Assembly: GCF_002934685.1 (NCBI RefSeq)
Contig: NZ_NKHL01000097.1
Span: 1-64,000, forward strand
Length of the DNA: 64,000 nt
Reading direction: 5' to 3'
From: Pseudomonas bohemica
Lineage (GTDB): Bacteria > Pseudomonadota > Gammaproteobacteria > Pseudomonadales > Pseudomonadaceae
In this document: positions 54,444-63,631 of the stretch, one piece after another
How positions within the stretch are numbered: the stretch's first letter is position 1
How the letters are laid out: every line of letters begins with the position of its first letter
Notes under the pieces: model-generated
The model's database searches: none
What the model saw: only the letters and a program-made list of their open reading frames with translations
What the model was told of the DNA's origin: nothing
Position numbers and translations under genes: made by a program

Positions 54444-55373
54444 TCAACGACGCTCGATAATCGCCGACCCCCAAGACAATCCCACCCCAAAGCCGCTGAT
54501 TGCCACGCGCTTCCAGCGGTCGCTGAAGGCATGCTTTTCCAACAGCAGTGGAATACTTGATGACACGGTATTGCCGGTTTCCAGCATATCCTTGACGAAT
54601 TTCTCCGGCGCAGCTTCTTCAAAACGGCGCGCCACGGCGTCAACGATGGCCGCGCTGCCCTGGTGGATGCAATAGGCGTCGATATCGCTCGATGTCAGCC
54701 CGGAGCTATCGAGCAGCAGTTGCAGGTGCGCCGGCACTTTAACCAGGGCGAAGTTGAAGACCTGACGGCCATTCATGAGAAACAGCCCGTTGGCGACTTT
54801 CAAGTGCGCGGCACCGCTGCCGTCGGTGCCAAAGGCCGATTTGCCAAGTGTCCAGACCGGCTCATCGCCCATCCAGGTAACGGTAGCGGCATCGCCAAAC
54901 AGCATGGCGGTATTACGGTCTTCAGGGTCGACGATTTTGGAGTAGGGATCGGCGGTAATCAGCAGGCCATTCTTCAGGCCGGTGGCTTCCATGAAGCCCT
55001 TCATGGCGTATAGGCCATACACGTAACCCGAGCAGCCCAGCGAGAGGTCGAAGGCGGCGATATGGATTGGCAGGCCCAATTTGGCCTGAACGATGGCTGC
55101 AGTGTGTGGCAATCCTTCTTCGTCACCGTTCTGGGTGACGACAATCAGCGCGTCAATGCTATCCGGGTGCAGTTCGGGGTGATTGGTGAACAGGGTTTTG
55201 ACGGCCTCGACACATAGGTCGGAGGTTTCTTGAGCATCGTCTTTACGAGGCAGAAAGGCGGAGCCGATCTTGCCGAGAATGAAATCTTCGGCCTTGCCGA
55301 ATTTCGCGCCCTGCGCATAGTTATCAACGCCGCCCGTGGGCACGTAGCTCGCGATACTTTTAATGCCAATCAT
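54444..55373 (-). CDS. 3-oxoacyl-ACP synthase III-like protein of the flagellar locus
   Basis: This 309-residue thiolase-fold enzyme has the KAS III triad: Cys114 (LSLGCSGYVYG), His237 (YCIHQGS) and Asn268 (ETGNTVSSS). The C-terminal GFGVGLSWGSAI loop is typical. It is the kind of KAS III homologue found next to fliC and flagellin glycosyltransferases in several pseudomonads. It probably builds a short beta-hydroxyacyl group for the glycan rather than serving bulk fatty-acid synthesis. ATG at 55373 follows GGGAAG. It is a single-gene unit ending at a terminator. Confidence 0.9.
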   Translation of the reverse strand: MIGIKSIASYVPTGGVDNYAQGAKFGKAEDFILGKIGSAFLPRKDDAQETSDLCVEAVKTLFTNHPELHPDSIDALIVVTQNGDEEGLPHTAAIVQAKLGLPIHIAAFDLSLGCSGYVYGLYAMKGFMEATGLKNGLLITADPYSKIVDPEDRNTAMLFGDAATVTWMGDEPVWTLGKSAFGTDGSGAAHLKVANGLFLMNGRQVFNFALVKVPAHLQLLLDSSGLTSSDIDAYCIHQGSAAIVDAVARRFEEAAPEKFVKDMLETGNTVSSSIPLLLEKHAFSDRWKRVAISGFGVGLSWGSAIIERR

Positions 55374-55594
55374 GCTGGCTTCCCAATGCAGAAAAACGGG
55401 TAATCACCGCCCGCCGGGGACGGGGGCGTCTAGGGCTCCGTGGCGGGCCAGGACCTGCGACAAGCCAAAGGGCCTGCGCGCCTATTAATACAATACAGTG
55501 AAGATGCACGTTTTGACCCATTGGTCACAAGTCCGACGAATCGTACTCTGCAAAAAAATATGCCCATGAATGCGACGCATCCATGACATCTCTT

Positions 55595-55651
55595 GCCGCT
55601 TTGCCGTCGGAAAAGCGGAAAACCATTGCCGCTTTTCTGACATCGCCGCTT
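55595..55651 (+). promoter_or_regulatory. Possible activator-binding region upstream of flgB
   Basis: GCCGCTT occurs at 55595, 55628 and 55645, and its complement AAAGCGG at 55612 makes the palindrome CCGCTTT-N9-AAAGCGG. It lies 43-99 bp upstream of the -24 element, a normal enhancer position. FleR would be the expected binder. The rest of 55374-55693 shows nothing else I can name. Confidence 0.3.
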
Positions 55652-55693
55652 GTCGCTGCTCCGCAGAGCCCCGGAAATCAGGGCTTTCCAATT

Positions 55694-55709
55694 TGGCATG
55701 AGGCTTGCT
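55694..55709 (+). promoter_or_regulatory. Sigma54 promoter of the flgB operon
   Basis: TGGCATGAGGCTTGCT is near consensus with correct GG/GC spacing. The predicted start is near 55720, 36 nt upstream of the flgB ATG. Confidence 0.87.
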
Positions 55710-55755
55710 TCAGCACCAATCACAGATATCTGGTCTGCCGCCAAAGGTTACCGAC

Positions 55756-56163
55756 ATGAGTATCAGTTTCGACAATGCGCTGGGCATTCACCAGCAAGCC
55801 CTCACCTTTCGCGCAGAGCGAGCGGAGGTATTGGCCAATAACCTGGCCAATGCCGATACCCCTAACTACAAGGCTCGGGACCTGGACTTTGCTGCCGTTC
55901 TGGCCAACCAGAGCGACAAGACCAGGAACGGCACCTTCGCCCTCGAGCGAACCAATGCCAGACATATTGAAGCCGAAGGTCTGGGCACCGGTGATGAGGA
56001 ACTGCTGTACCGCACCCCATCGCAGCCTTCCATCGATCAGAACACCGTCGATGCGCAGATCGAACAAGCGAACTACGCGCAGAACTCAGTGAACTTCCAG
56101 GCCAGCTTCACACTGCTCAACAGTAAATTCAAAGGGCTGGTATCGGCCCTTCGCGGAGAGTAA
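55756..56163 (+). CDS. flgB: Flagellar proximal rod protein FlgB
   Basis: FlgB is a proximal rod subunit. The 135-residue protein begins MSISFDNALGIHQQALTFRA and carries the axial-protein motif VLANNLANADTPNYKARDLDF. A C-terminal axial helix ends SLNSKFKGLVSALRGE-like. ATG at 55756 is preceded by AAAGG. It is the first gene of flgBCDE and lies 3 bp before flgC. Confidence 0.96.
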   Translation: MSISFDNALGIHQQALTFRAERAEVLANNLANADTPNYKARDLDFAAVLANQSDKTRNGTFALERTNARHIEAEGLGTGDEELLYRTPSQPSIDQNTVDAQIEQANYAQNSVNFQASFTLLNSKFKGLVSALRGE

Positions 56164-56166
56164 GTC

Positions 56167-56616
56167 ATGTCTCTTGCCAACGTCTTCAATATCGCCGGTA
56201 CCGGCATGAGCGCGCAAACCACGCGTTTGAATACCGTAGCCAGCAACATCGCCAACGCCGAGACCGTCTCCTCGAGTATTGACAAGACCTATCGCGCCCG
56301 GCATCCGGTGTTCTCCACCATGTTCGACCAAGCCAGTGCCGACACCGGCGACAGCGGTTCGCTGTTTCAGGACCAGGACGCTGCCGGCAGTGGCGTGCAG
56401 GTCGCCGGTATCGTCGAGGATCAGAGCAATCTTGAAGGTCGCTATGAACCTAACAACCCGGCAGCGAACAAGGACGGCTACGTCTATTACCCGAACGTCA
56501 ACGTGGTGGAGGAAATGGCTGACATGATTTCCGCCAGCCGTTCGTTTCAGACCAACGCGGACATCATGAATACCGCGAAAACCATGATGCAGAAAGTCCT
56601 GACCCTGGGTCAGTGA
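56167..56616 (+). CDS. flgC: Flagellar proximal rod protein FlgC
   Basis: FlgC is a proximal rod subunit. The 149-residue protein has the N-terminal rod motif TRLNTVASNIANAETVSSSI and the C-terminal axial motif NVNVVEEMADMISASRSFQT followed by NADIMNTAKTMMQK. It lies 3 bp after flgB and 15 bp before flgD. Confidence 0.97.
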   Translation: MSLANVFNIAGTGMSAQTTRLNTVASNIANAETVSSSIDKTYRARHPVFSTMFDQASADTGDSGSLFQDQDAAGSGVQVAGIVEDQSNLEGRYEPNNPAANKDGYVYYPNVNVVEEMADMISASRSFQTNADIMNTAKTMMQKVLTLGQ

Positions 56617-56631
56617 TAGAGGCGAGCCACC

Positions 56632-57333
56632 ATGACTACAACGACAGACAGCACTTCGGCTTCGTCCGTATTGACGGCACTGCAGAAGACGACCAGCACC
56701 ACTGACAGCTCCACGGGCACGGCAGGCAGCGCGCTGGGCAAGGATGCCTTCCTGCAACTGCTGGTTACGCAGATGCAGAATCAGAACCCATTGGATCCGC
56801 AGGACAACAGCGAATTCGTGTCCCAGCTGGCCCAGTTCAGCAGTCTGGAAAGCATGCAGAGCCTTAACGACTCCGTCAGCACCATTCTCACCTCATATCA
56901 ATCGTCGCAGGCTCTGCAGGCATCCTCGCTGGTGGGCCATACGGTGATAGCGACCGGCACCGTCGCCGACGTCGATACCAGCACCGGCCTGACCGGCTCC
57001 GTGAATCTGACCGATTCCAGTACCAGCAACACGGTCGGTGTGTATGACAGCAGCGGCACGCTGGTGCGCTCACTGGACATGGGTACGCAATCTGCGGGCA
57101 CTTATAGCTTTACCTGGGATGGCAAGGACGGTGATGGCAATACGTTGGATTCGGGCAACTACACGTTCAAAGCCGTGGCAACTGTTGATGGCACCTCGAC
57201 TGTAATGACGACCAACCTGCCAACCACTGTCAACAGCGTGACTATGGCTACCACCAGTGGCGGTGAAATGACACTCAACCTTGCGACAGGGTCCAGCGTT
57301 GCTCTGTCGGCTGTTCAAACCATCGGAATTTAA
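56632..57333 (+). CDS. flgD: Hook-capping protein FlgD
   Basis: FlgD is the scaffold that caps the growing hook. The 233-residue protein has a Ser/Thr-rich secretion signal and the conserved LGKDAFLQLLVTQMQNQNPL, continuing DPQDNSEFVSQLAQFSSLES. A FlgD Ig-like/Tudor domain follows (YSFTWDGKDGDGNTLDSGNY). It lies between flgC and flgE. Confidence 0.96.
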   Translation: MTTTTDSTSASSVLTALQKTTSTTDSSTGTAGSALGKDAFLQLLVTQMQNQNPLDPQDNSEFVSQLAQFSSLESMQSLNDSVSTILTSYQSSQALQASSLVGHTVIATGTVADVDTSTGLTGSVNLTDSSTSNTVGVYDSSGTLVRSLDMGTQSAGTYSFTWDGKDGDGNTLDSGNYTFKAVATVDGTSTVMTTNLPTTVNSVTMATTSGGEMTLNLATGSSVALSAVQTIGI

Positions 57334-57360
57334 TGCCGGCATCGGCGCAGGAGTGAAACT

Positions 57361-58668
57361 ATGTCTTTCAACGTCGGCCTTACCGGCCTGGCAGCAGCCA
57401 ATAAGGCGCTCGATGTCACCGGCAACAACATTGCCAACGTGGCAACCACCGGCTTCAAATCATCGCGCACGGAATTCGCCGATCAATACGCTCAGTCGAT
57501 CCGTGGCACATCGGGCAAGACCACAGTAGGCAGTGGGGTAACCACTGCGGCAGTGTCGCAATCGTTCACCCAAGGCAACATCACCTCCACTGGCAACAGC
57601 CTGGACATGGCCATCAATGGCAATGGCTTCTTCATATTGAGCGACAACGGCTCCAAGCTATATTCCCGTGCCGGTGCCTTCTACAGTGACAAGTCCGGGT
57701 ATGTCGTCGATGCCAGCGGCAACAATCTGCAAGGCTACACCACCGATTCTTCGGGCAACCTGACCTCGGGCATATTATCCAACCTGCAAATCGACACCTC
57801 CAACCTGGATCCCAAAGCCACCACCAGCGTCAGCGAGACTGTCAACCTTAACTCCAGCGCCACCACGCCCACGGTCAGTCCGTTCAGCGCGAGCGACACC
57901 AGTAGCTACAACTACAGTTTCAACACCGATGTTTATGACAGTCAGGGCAATGCTCACCAACTGAACCAGTATTTCGTGAAGGATGACACGGCCAATTCCT
58001 GGACGATGTACACCACTGTCGACGGTGTGAATCCGAGTGATCCGACCTCCACAACACCGCTGGCGAACACTCTCTCATTTAACTCTGACGGCTCATACAA
58101 CTACACAGCCGGTGCCGTGACCGGTGGTTTGACGGTAAGTGATGACGGTAAATTCAGCCTGGCTGGATGGGTACCAGCGGCTCAAAGCAGCGACGGCAGT
58201 TGGTCGGCCAATGGCGCTTCGGCCAGCGCGTCGATCTCGCTGGACATGAACAATCTGACCCAGTACAACGCGACCTCCGCTACGACTGCCAAGGATCAAG
58301 ACGGCTATGCCACGGGTGAACTGTCTGCATTGTCGGTGAGCGATACCGGCCAGCTGACGGCTACCTTCAGCAACGGCATGACTAACGTCATTGGTCAGGT
58401 AGCGTTGGCTAACTTCGCCAACACTCAGGGCCTGAGCCCGGCCGGTGGCACCTCCTGGCGCGAAACGTACGCCTCAGGCGTGCCGGTGGTCGGCACTCCG
58501 GATGCAGGCACTTTCGGCTCGCTGACGGCTTCGTCTCTGGAAGATTCCAATGTCGATTTGACCTCGGAACTGGTAAATCTGATCAAGGCGCAGTCCAACT
58601 ACCAGGCCAATGCCAAAACCATTTCCACTGAAAGCACCATCATGCAGACCCTCATTCAGATGACCTGA
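57361..58668 (+). CDS. flgE: Flagellar hook protein FlgE
   Basis: FlgE forms the hook. The 435-residue protein has the N-terminal axial motif ALDVTGNNIANVATTGFKSS, a variable D1/D2 region with a Ser/Thr-rich middle, and the C-terminal motif DLTSELVNLIKAQSNYQANA. It ends flgBCDE and is followed by a strong terminator. Confidence 0.97.
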   Translation: MSFNVGLTGLAAANKALDVTGNNIANVATTGFKSSRTEFADQYAQSIRGTSGKTTVGSGVTTAAVSQSFTQGNITSTGNSLDMAINGNGFFILSDNGSKLYSRAGAFYSDKSGYVVDASGNNLQGYTTDSSGNLTSGILSNLQIDTSNLDPKATTSVSETVNLNSSATTPTVSPFSASDTSSYNYSFNTDVYDSQGNAHQLNQYFVKDDTANSWTMYTTVDGVNPSDPTSTTPLANTLSFNSDGSYNYTAGAVTGGLTVSDDGKFSLAGWVPAAQSSDGSWSANGASASASISLDMNNLTQYNATSATTAKDQDGYATGELSALSVSDTGQLTATFSNGMTNVIGQVALANFANTQGLSPAGGTSWRETYASGVPVVGTPDAGTFGSLTASSLEDSNVDLTSELVNLIKAQSNYQANAKTISTESTIMQTLIQMT

Positions 58669-58689
58669 TGGTCATTGACGCACTGCCTG

Positions 58690-58723
58690 AAGGCCCCAAT
58701 CGCAAGATGGGGCCTTTTTTTTT
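58690..58723 (+). terminator. Terminator after flgE
   Basis: AAGGCCCCA (58690-58698) and TGGGGCCTT (58708-58716) form a 9-bp stem followed by a run of T residues. It divides flgBCDE from flgFGHIJK. Confidence 0.92.
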
Positions 58724-58856
58724 GACGCCCCCAGGCCGATCCTTGCCTCCCCCCGGCAGAACAGCGCCGTTTTTTCGTCCTCAAGGGGGTGAGTCAAGGC
58801 TGATCTTACCCCCTCGAAAGCCTGTATCTCGGCGTATACAAAGGTTTTTTCAACCT

Positions 58857-58872
58857 TGGCCTGCTTGTTGCT
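58857..58872 (+). promoter_or_regulatory. Sigma54 promoter of the flgF operon
   Basis: TGGCCTGCTTGTTGCT has correct GG/GC spacing. The predicted start is near 58883, 44 nt upstream of the TTG start of flgF. The remainder of the 58724-58856 spacer shows nothing else recognisable. Confidence 0.82.
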
Positions 58873-58926
58873 TTATCCATGTCTGAACACCGGCAGGCGG
58901 CATTCGCCCGTCATGGGAGACGCACC

Positions 58927-59667
58927 TTGGACAAAATGCTTTATGTAGCAATGACCGGTGCCAGCCAAAACGCGCTGGCACAGAAGTCACATGCCAACAA
59001 CCTGGCCAACATTTCCACCACAGGCTTTCAACGCGACTTGGAACAGGCCCGTTCGATGCCTGTGTTCGGTGAAGTGTTTCCATCGCGCGCTTACGCCATG
59101 ACCGAAAATCCCGGCACCGATTTTACCCCGGGGCCATTGCAGGCAACTGGTCGGGATCTGGATGTGACAGCCGATGGCGACAGCTACATCGCCGTGCAGG
59201 CGCCCGATGGCAGCGAGGCCTACGTGCGTACTGCCAGCATGAACATCGATGCGTTAGGTGTGCTGCGCGACGGCAAGGGTATGCCGATCATGGGCAATGG
59301 CGGACCAATCGCAGTGCCGCCCGAGCAACAGATCGAGATCGGTAGCGACGGCACCATCAGCATTCGCTCGATGGGCGAAGGCCCGCAGGTCATGGCGCAG
59401 GTCGATCGCATCAAACTGGTCAAGCCGCCGACCAGCAACCTTACCAAGGGCAGCGACGGCCTGATGCACACCAAGGATGGCAAACCGGCGGCGGCCGAAG
59501 CCACCTCCAGCCTGACCGCAGGTTTCCTTGAAGCCAGCAACGTCAATGCCGTGGAAGAGATGACCTCGGTGCTCGCCCTGTCCAAACAATTCGAGCTGCA
59601 CATCAAAATGATGACCACTGCCAAGGAAGATGATGAGTCCGTGGCGCGTGTTTTGCAGAACACCTGA
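58927..59667 (+). CDS. flgF: Flagellar proximal rod protein FlgF
   Basis: FlgF is a rod subunit. The start is judged to be TTG at 58927, giving a 246-residue protein beginning MDKMLYVAMTGASQNALAQK; GGGAG lies about 7 nt upstream, and a GTG or ATG start would be either too far upstream or after the family start. Rod motifs are HANNLANISTTGFQRDLEQA and EASNVNAVEEMTSVLALSKQ. It opens flgFGHIJ. Confidence 0.94.
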   Translation: MDKMLYVAMTGASQNALAQKSHANNLANISTTGFQRDLEQARSMPVFGEVFPSRAYAMTENPGTDFTPGPLQATGRDLDVTADGDSYIAVQAPDGSEAYVRTASMNIDALGVLRDGKGMPIMGNGGPIAVPPEQQIEIGSDGTISIRSMGEGPQVMAQVDRIKLVKPPTSNLTKGSDGLMHTKDGKPAAAEATSSLTAGFLEASNVNAVEEMTSVLALSKQFELHIKMMTTAKEDDESVARVLQNT

Positions 59668-59715
59668 CAAATGATCGGGCGCGGCGAAAAACAAGCGCGC
59701 ACCTAGGAGAATAGA

Positions 59716-60501
59716 ATGCTTCCTGCACTTTACGTCAGCAAGACCGGTCTGGCCGCCCAGGACATGAACCTGACGACCATTTCCAACAACCTGGCCAACG
59801 TTTCGACCACCGGTTTCAAGGCCGATCGCGCAGAGTTCCAGGATCTGCTCTACCAGACCAAGCGTCAGCCAGGTGCCAACTCTACCAATGACACCGAACT
59901 GCCGTCAGGCCTGCAGTTAGGTACCGGGGTGCGCATCGTCGGCACTCAGAAAAACTTCACTGCCGGCAGCCTGGCCACCACTGACCAGCCATTGGACATG
60001 GCAGTGAACGGCCGCGGTTTCTTTCAGATCATGCAGCCTGACGGCACCGTGGCCTACACCCGTGACGGTACCTTCCACCTGGACTCCAACGGCCAGATCG
60101 TGACCTCCAGTGGCATGGCGCTGGAACCCGCCATCGTTGTGCCGACCAACGCCCAGACTTTCACGGTAGGCACCGACGGCACTGTGTCGATCACCACCGC
60201 CGCCAACGCTACGTCCCAGGTGATAGGCAACCTGCAGACCGCGGACTTCATCAACCCGGCCGGCCTGCAGTCTGTCGGGGGCAACTTGTACCTGGAAACC
60301 GCCTCCAGCGGCGCCCCACAGGTCGGTACGCCTGGTCTCAACGGTTTTGGCACTACGCTGCAAAACACCCTGGAAAACTCCAACGTGAGCACGGTCAACG
60401 AACTGGTCAACATGATTACCACGCAACGTGCCTACGAAATGAACTCCAAGGTAATTTCCACTGCGGACCAGATGCTCCAGTTCATTACCCAAAATCTGTA
60501 A
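59716..60501 (+). CDS. flgG: Flagellar distal rod protein FlgG
   Basis: FlgG forms the distal rod. The 261-residue protein has [20 protein letters not shown] and [20 protein letters not shown], both standard. It starts 48 bp after flgF behind AGGAG and precedes flgH by 49 bp. Confidence 0.97.
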   Translation: MLPALYVSKTGLAAQDMNLTTISNNLANVSTTGFKADRAEFQDLLYQTKRQPGANSTNDTELPSGLQLGTGVRIVGTQKNFTAGSLATTDQPLDMAVNGRGFFQIMQPDGTVAYTRDGTFHLDSNGQIVTSSGMALEPAIVVPTNAQTFTVGTDGTVSITTAANATSQVIGNLQTADFINPAGLQSVGGNLYLETASSGAPQVGTPGLNGFGTTLQNTLENSNVSTVNELVNMITTQRAYEMNSKVISTADQMLQFITQNL

Positions 60502-60550
60502 TTCAGGTACAGGGCGCTGCCCGCGCCAGCTACATTGTGAGGTCAGTGTC

Positions 60551-61246
60551 ATGAGTCGCTTGTTCAACGTATTTGCCCTGAGTGGGGTCGCCTTATTGGC
60601 AGGTTGCGTCGCGCCGCCTGCGAAACCCAACGATCCTTACTATGCACCGGTGCTGCCGCGTACGCCGCTGCCAGCTGCGTCCAATAACGGTTCCATTTAC
60701 CAGGCTGGTTTCGAGCAAAACCTGTATGGCGATCGCAAGGCATTTCGTGTAGGCGACATCATCACTATTACCCTGGCCGAGAAAACCGCTGCCAGTAAAA
60801 GCGCCAATTCCAAGCTGACCAAGGATTCGGATACCTCGCTGGGGCTGACCTCACTGTTCGGTGGCGGCGTATCGGCCACCAATCCCCTGACCGGTGGCAA
60901 GCTCGGTTTGAATGCGGGCTACAGCGGTACACGGGCCACCGATGGCACCGCCAAGGCTGATCAGGCCAACAGCCTGACCGGCTCGGTGACGGTCACAGTG
61001 GCCGATGTACTCCCCAATGGCATTCTGTCGGTGCGTGGCGAGAAGTGGATGACGTTGAACACCGGTGAAGAACTGGTGCGTATAGCCGGCCTGATCCGCG
61101 CCGATGACATCGCGACTGACAACACCGTGTCATCCACCCGCGTGGCAGACGCGCGCATTACCTATTCGGGTACCGGCTCATTTGCAGATACCAGTCAGCC
61201 AGGCTGGCTGGACCGATTTTTCATGAGTTCTTACTGGCCCTTCTAG
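60551..61246 (+). CDS. flgH: Flagellar L-ring lipoprotein FlgH
   Basis: FlgH is the outer-membrane L-ring lipoprotein. The 231-residue protein has a lipobox LAGC near residue 19 and the [20 protein letters not shown] segment. The conserved [20 protein letters not shown] lies in the middle. Its stop is followed at once by the flgI start region. Confidence 0.96.
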   Translation: MSRLFNVFALSGVALLAGCVAPPAKPNDPYYAPVLPRTPLPAASNNGSIYQAGFEQNLYGDRKAFRVGDIITITLAEKTAASKSANSKLTKDSDTSLGLTSLFGGGVSATNPLTGGKLGLNAGYSGTRATDGTAKADQANSLTGSVTVTVADVLPNGILSVRGEKWMTLNTGEELVRIAGLIRADDIATDNTVSSTRVADARITYSGTGSFADTSQPGWLDRFFMSSYWPF

Positions 61247-61258
61247 GTGTTGACCAAC

Positions 61259-62380
61259 ATGCGCAAACTCAAACACCTGATGGTTGCAACTCTGATCGCA
61301 GCGACGTCCCTGACGGCGGCTACCGCTGTCCAGGCCGAGCGATTGAAGGACATTGCCAGCATTTCCGGCGTGCGGACCAACCAGTTGATCGGTTATGGCC
61401 TGGTTGTGGGCCTCAACGGTACGGGGGATCAGACAACCCAGACGCCGTTTACTCTGCAGACATTTAACAATATGTTGGCGCAATTCGGTATCAAAGTGCC
61501 GGCAAGCACAGGCACCGTGCAGCTGAAAAACGTCGCAGCAGTGTCGGTTCATGCCGATCTTCCGGCGTTCGCCAAGCCGGGTCAGCAAATTGACATCACC
61601 GTCTCTTCCATCGGCAACTCCAAGAGCCTTCGCGGTGGCAGCCTGTTGATGACCCCACTCAAGGGTATCGATGGGAATGTCTACGCCGTCGCGCAGGGCA
61701 ACCTGGTCGTCGGCGGCTTCGACGCCGAAGGCCGCGACGGTTCCAAGATTACCGTCAATGTGCCGTCGGCCGGACGCATCCCGGGCGGCGCCAGTGTCGA
61801 ACGTGCAGTGCCGAGCGGCTTCAACCAGGGCAACAGCTTGACTCTGGACCTCAACCGCTCCGACTTCACCACCGCCAAGCGTATTGTCGACAAAATCAAC
61901 GATATGCTCGGTCCGGGCGTCGCCCAGGCATTGGACGGTGGCTCAGTACGCGTCACCGCCCCGCTCGATCCCAGCCAGCGAGTGGACTACGTGTCGCTGC
62001 TGGAAAACTTGGAGATCGATCCCGGCCAGGCCGTGGCCAAGGTCATCATCAACTCGCGCACCGGTACCATCGTCATCGGCCAGAACGTCAAGGTGTCTCC
62101 TGCGGCAGTGACTCACGGCAGCCTGACCGTGACCATCACCGAAGACCCGATCGTCAGCCAGCCCGGGGCTTTTTCCAATGGCCAGACGGCGGTGGTGCCA
62201 CGCTCGCGGGTCAACGCTCAGCAGGAAGCCAAGCCGATGTTCAAGTTCGGCCCGGGCACCACGCTCGACGAGATCGTGCGTGCGGTAAACCAGGTGGGCG
62301 CAGCCCCCGGAGATCTGATGGCGATTCTTGAAGCACTGAAGCAGGCTGGCGCGTTGCAAGCCGATCTGATCGTGATTTGA
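61259..62380 (+). CDS. flgI: Flagellar P-ring protein FlgI
   Basis: FlgI builds the periplasmic P ring. The protein of about 373 residues has a signal peptide ([20 protein letters not shown]) cleaved after AVQA. Conserved segments are [20 protein letters not shown] and [23 protein letters not shown] at 61259 is chosen; GTG at 61247, directly after the flgH stop, is a weaker alternative. Confidence 0.95.
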   Translation: MRKLKHLMVATLIAATSLTAATAVQAERLKDIASISGVRTNQLIGYGLVVGLNGTGDQTTQTPFTLQTFNNMLAQFGIKVPASTGTVQLKNVAAVSVHADLPAFAKPGQQIDITVSSIGNSKSLRGGSLLMTPLKGIDGNVYAVAQGNLVVGGFDAEGRDGSKITVNVPSAGRIPGGASVERAVPSGFNQGNSLTLDLNRSDFTTAKRIVDKINDMLGPGVAQALDGGSVRVTAPLDPSQRVDYVSLLENLEIDPGQAVAKVIINSRTGTIVIGQNVKVSPAAVTHGSLTVTITEDPIVSQPGAFSNGQTAVVPRSRVNAQQEAKPMFKFGPGTTLDEIVRAVNQVGAAPGDLMAILEALKQAGALQADLIVI

Positions 62381-62391
62381 GGTAGGCAAGC

Positions 62392-63621
62392 ATGGACATG
62401 CCAAAGGGCGGCGTCACTACCAGCACCGATTCGGGGGCCTACACCGACCTTAATCGCCTGAACGCGCTGAAAGTGGGTGACAAGGATAGCGACGCCAACC
62501 TGAGAAAGGTGGCGCAGGAGTTCGAATCGCTGTTTCTCGGTGAAATGCTCAAGTCGATGCGTTCGGCCAATGATGTGCTGGCCAAGGACAATCCGATGAA
62601 CTCCGAGGCCGCCAAGCAGTACCAATCCATGTACGACCAGCAGTTGGCCGTGACCCTGTCCAAGCAGGGTAACGGCATCGGCCTGCAGGACGTGCTGATG
62701 CGCCAACTGTCCAAGAACAAGTCGACGCAACGCCCCGGCGGCAACCCATTCGCGCATGCGCCCGACACCACTCGGCAGACCCTGGGCGCCGTGCGCTCCG
62801 TTACCGCCGACCTCAAGGCCGATCGAGCGCAACCGACCAATCGCAACGACATGGCAATGCTCAATCAGCGCCGCCTGTCCTTGCCCGCCAAGCTGACTGA
62901 CCGACTGCTGGCGGGTATCGTCCCATCCACTGCCACCGATGCGGCCATGCAGGCCACCGCCAAAAACCGCATCAACGTCACCCGCACAGCCACTGGCAAC
63001 AACGCGCTGCCGTCTAACTGGAAATCGGCGCTCACCAGCGGCACAGCCAAGGGCGACACCGGAAGCTGGCAGATTCACGGCCGCAGTGTGGCTCAGCCAC
63101 CACTGGCGCCGGCTAAGAAAGCCTTCAACTCGGTCGACGATTTCGTTGCGACGATGCTGCCCCTGGCCAAGGATGCCGCCGCCCGTATCGGCGTCGATCC
63201 GACCGTGCTGGTGGCCCAGGCAGCGCTGGAAACGGGCTGGGGTAAATCGGTCATGCGTGATGACAATGGCAACAGCAGCCACAACCTGTTTGGCATCAAG
63301 GCCACCGGCAGCTGGCAAGGGGATCAGGCGCGAGCCATTACCAGCGAATTTCGCGACGGCAAGATGCTCAAGGAAACGGCGCAGTTCCGCTCGTACGACT
63401 CGTATGCCGACAGTTTCCATGATCTGGTCAGCCTGCTGCAGAACAACGATCGTTATCAAGATGTCGTGAACTCGGCCGATAACCCGGAACAATTCGTAAA
63501 AGAGTTGCAGAAGGCCGGCTATGCGACGGACCCGAACTACGCCACAAAGATTTCGGCGATTGCCAAACAGATGAAGAGCTACAGCGATTACGCTCAAGCT
63601 GCCTCACCCAAGACTTTATAA
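62392..63621 (+). CDS. flgJ: Rod assembly protein and peptidoglycan hydrolase FlgJ
   Basis: FlgJ caps the rod and opens the murein layer. The 409-residue protein has an N-terminal rod-cap domain (QEFESLFLGEMLKSMRSAND), a long Thr/Ala/Arg-rich linker and a C-terminal GH73 glucosaminidase domain from about residue 245. The catalytic Glu lies in ALETGWGKS. The 3' end also contains a sigma28-like promoter for flgK (63456-63482). Confidence 0.96.
   Translation: MDMPKGGVTTSTDSGAYTDLNRLNALKVGDKDSDANLRKVAQEFESLFLGEMLKSMRSANDVLAKDNPMNSEAAKQYQSMYDQQLAVTLSKQGNGIGLQDVLMRQLSKNKSTQRPGGNPFAHAPDTTRQTLGAVRSVTADLKADRAQPTNRNDMAMLNQRRLSLPAKLTDRLLAGIVPSTATDAAMQATAKNRINVTRTATGNNALPSNWKSALTSGTAKGDTGSWQIHGRSVAQPPLAPAKKAFNSVDDFVATMLPLAKDAAARIGVDPTVLVAQAALETGWGKSVMRDDNGNSSHNLFGIKATGSWQGDQARAITSEFRDGKMLKETAQFRSYDSYADSFHDLVSLLQNNDRYQDVVNSADNPEQFVKELQKAGYATDPNYATKISAIAKQMKSYSDYAQAASPKTL
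63456..63482 (+). promoter_or_regulatory. Sigma28 promoter of flgK inside flgJ
   Basis: TCAA, exactly 15 nt, then a perfect GCCGATAA. The -35 is identical to that of the fliC promoter. The predicted start near 63490 gives a leader of about 140 nt before flgK. Confidence 0.7.
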
Positions 63622-63631
63622 GGTTTGAACC

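Noticed and set aside
54263..54643. Longer start for the glycosyltransferase at 53420-54262
   Set aside because: The upstream codons run antisense-like through the terminator and into the KAS III gene and contain Arg/Ser/Cys-rich shadow sequence; a GTG with good ribosome site fits better.
55549..55567. Sigma54 promoter for the KAS III gene
   Set aside because: The TGGGCATA...TTTTTGCA pair has at least one extra base between GG and GC, so the strict spacing fails.
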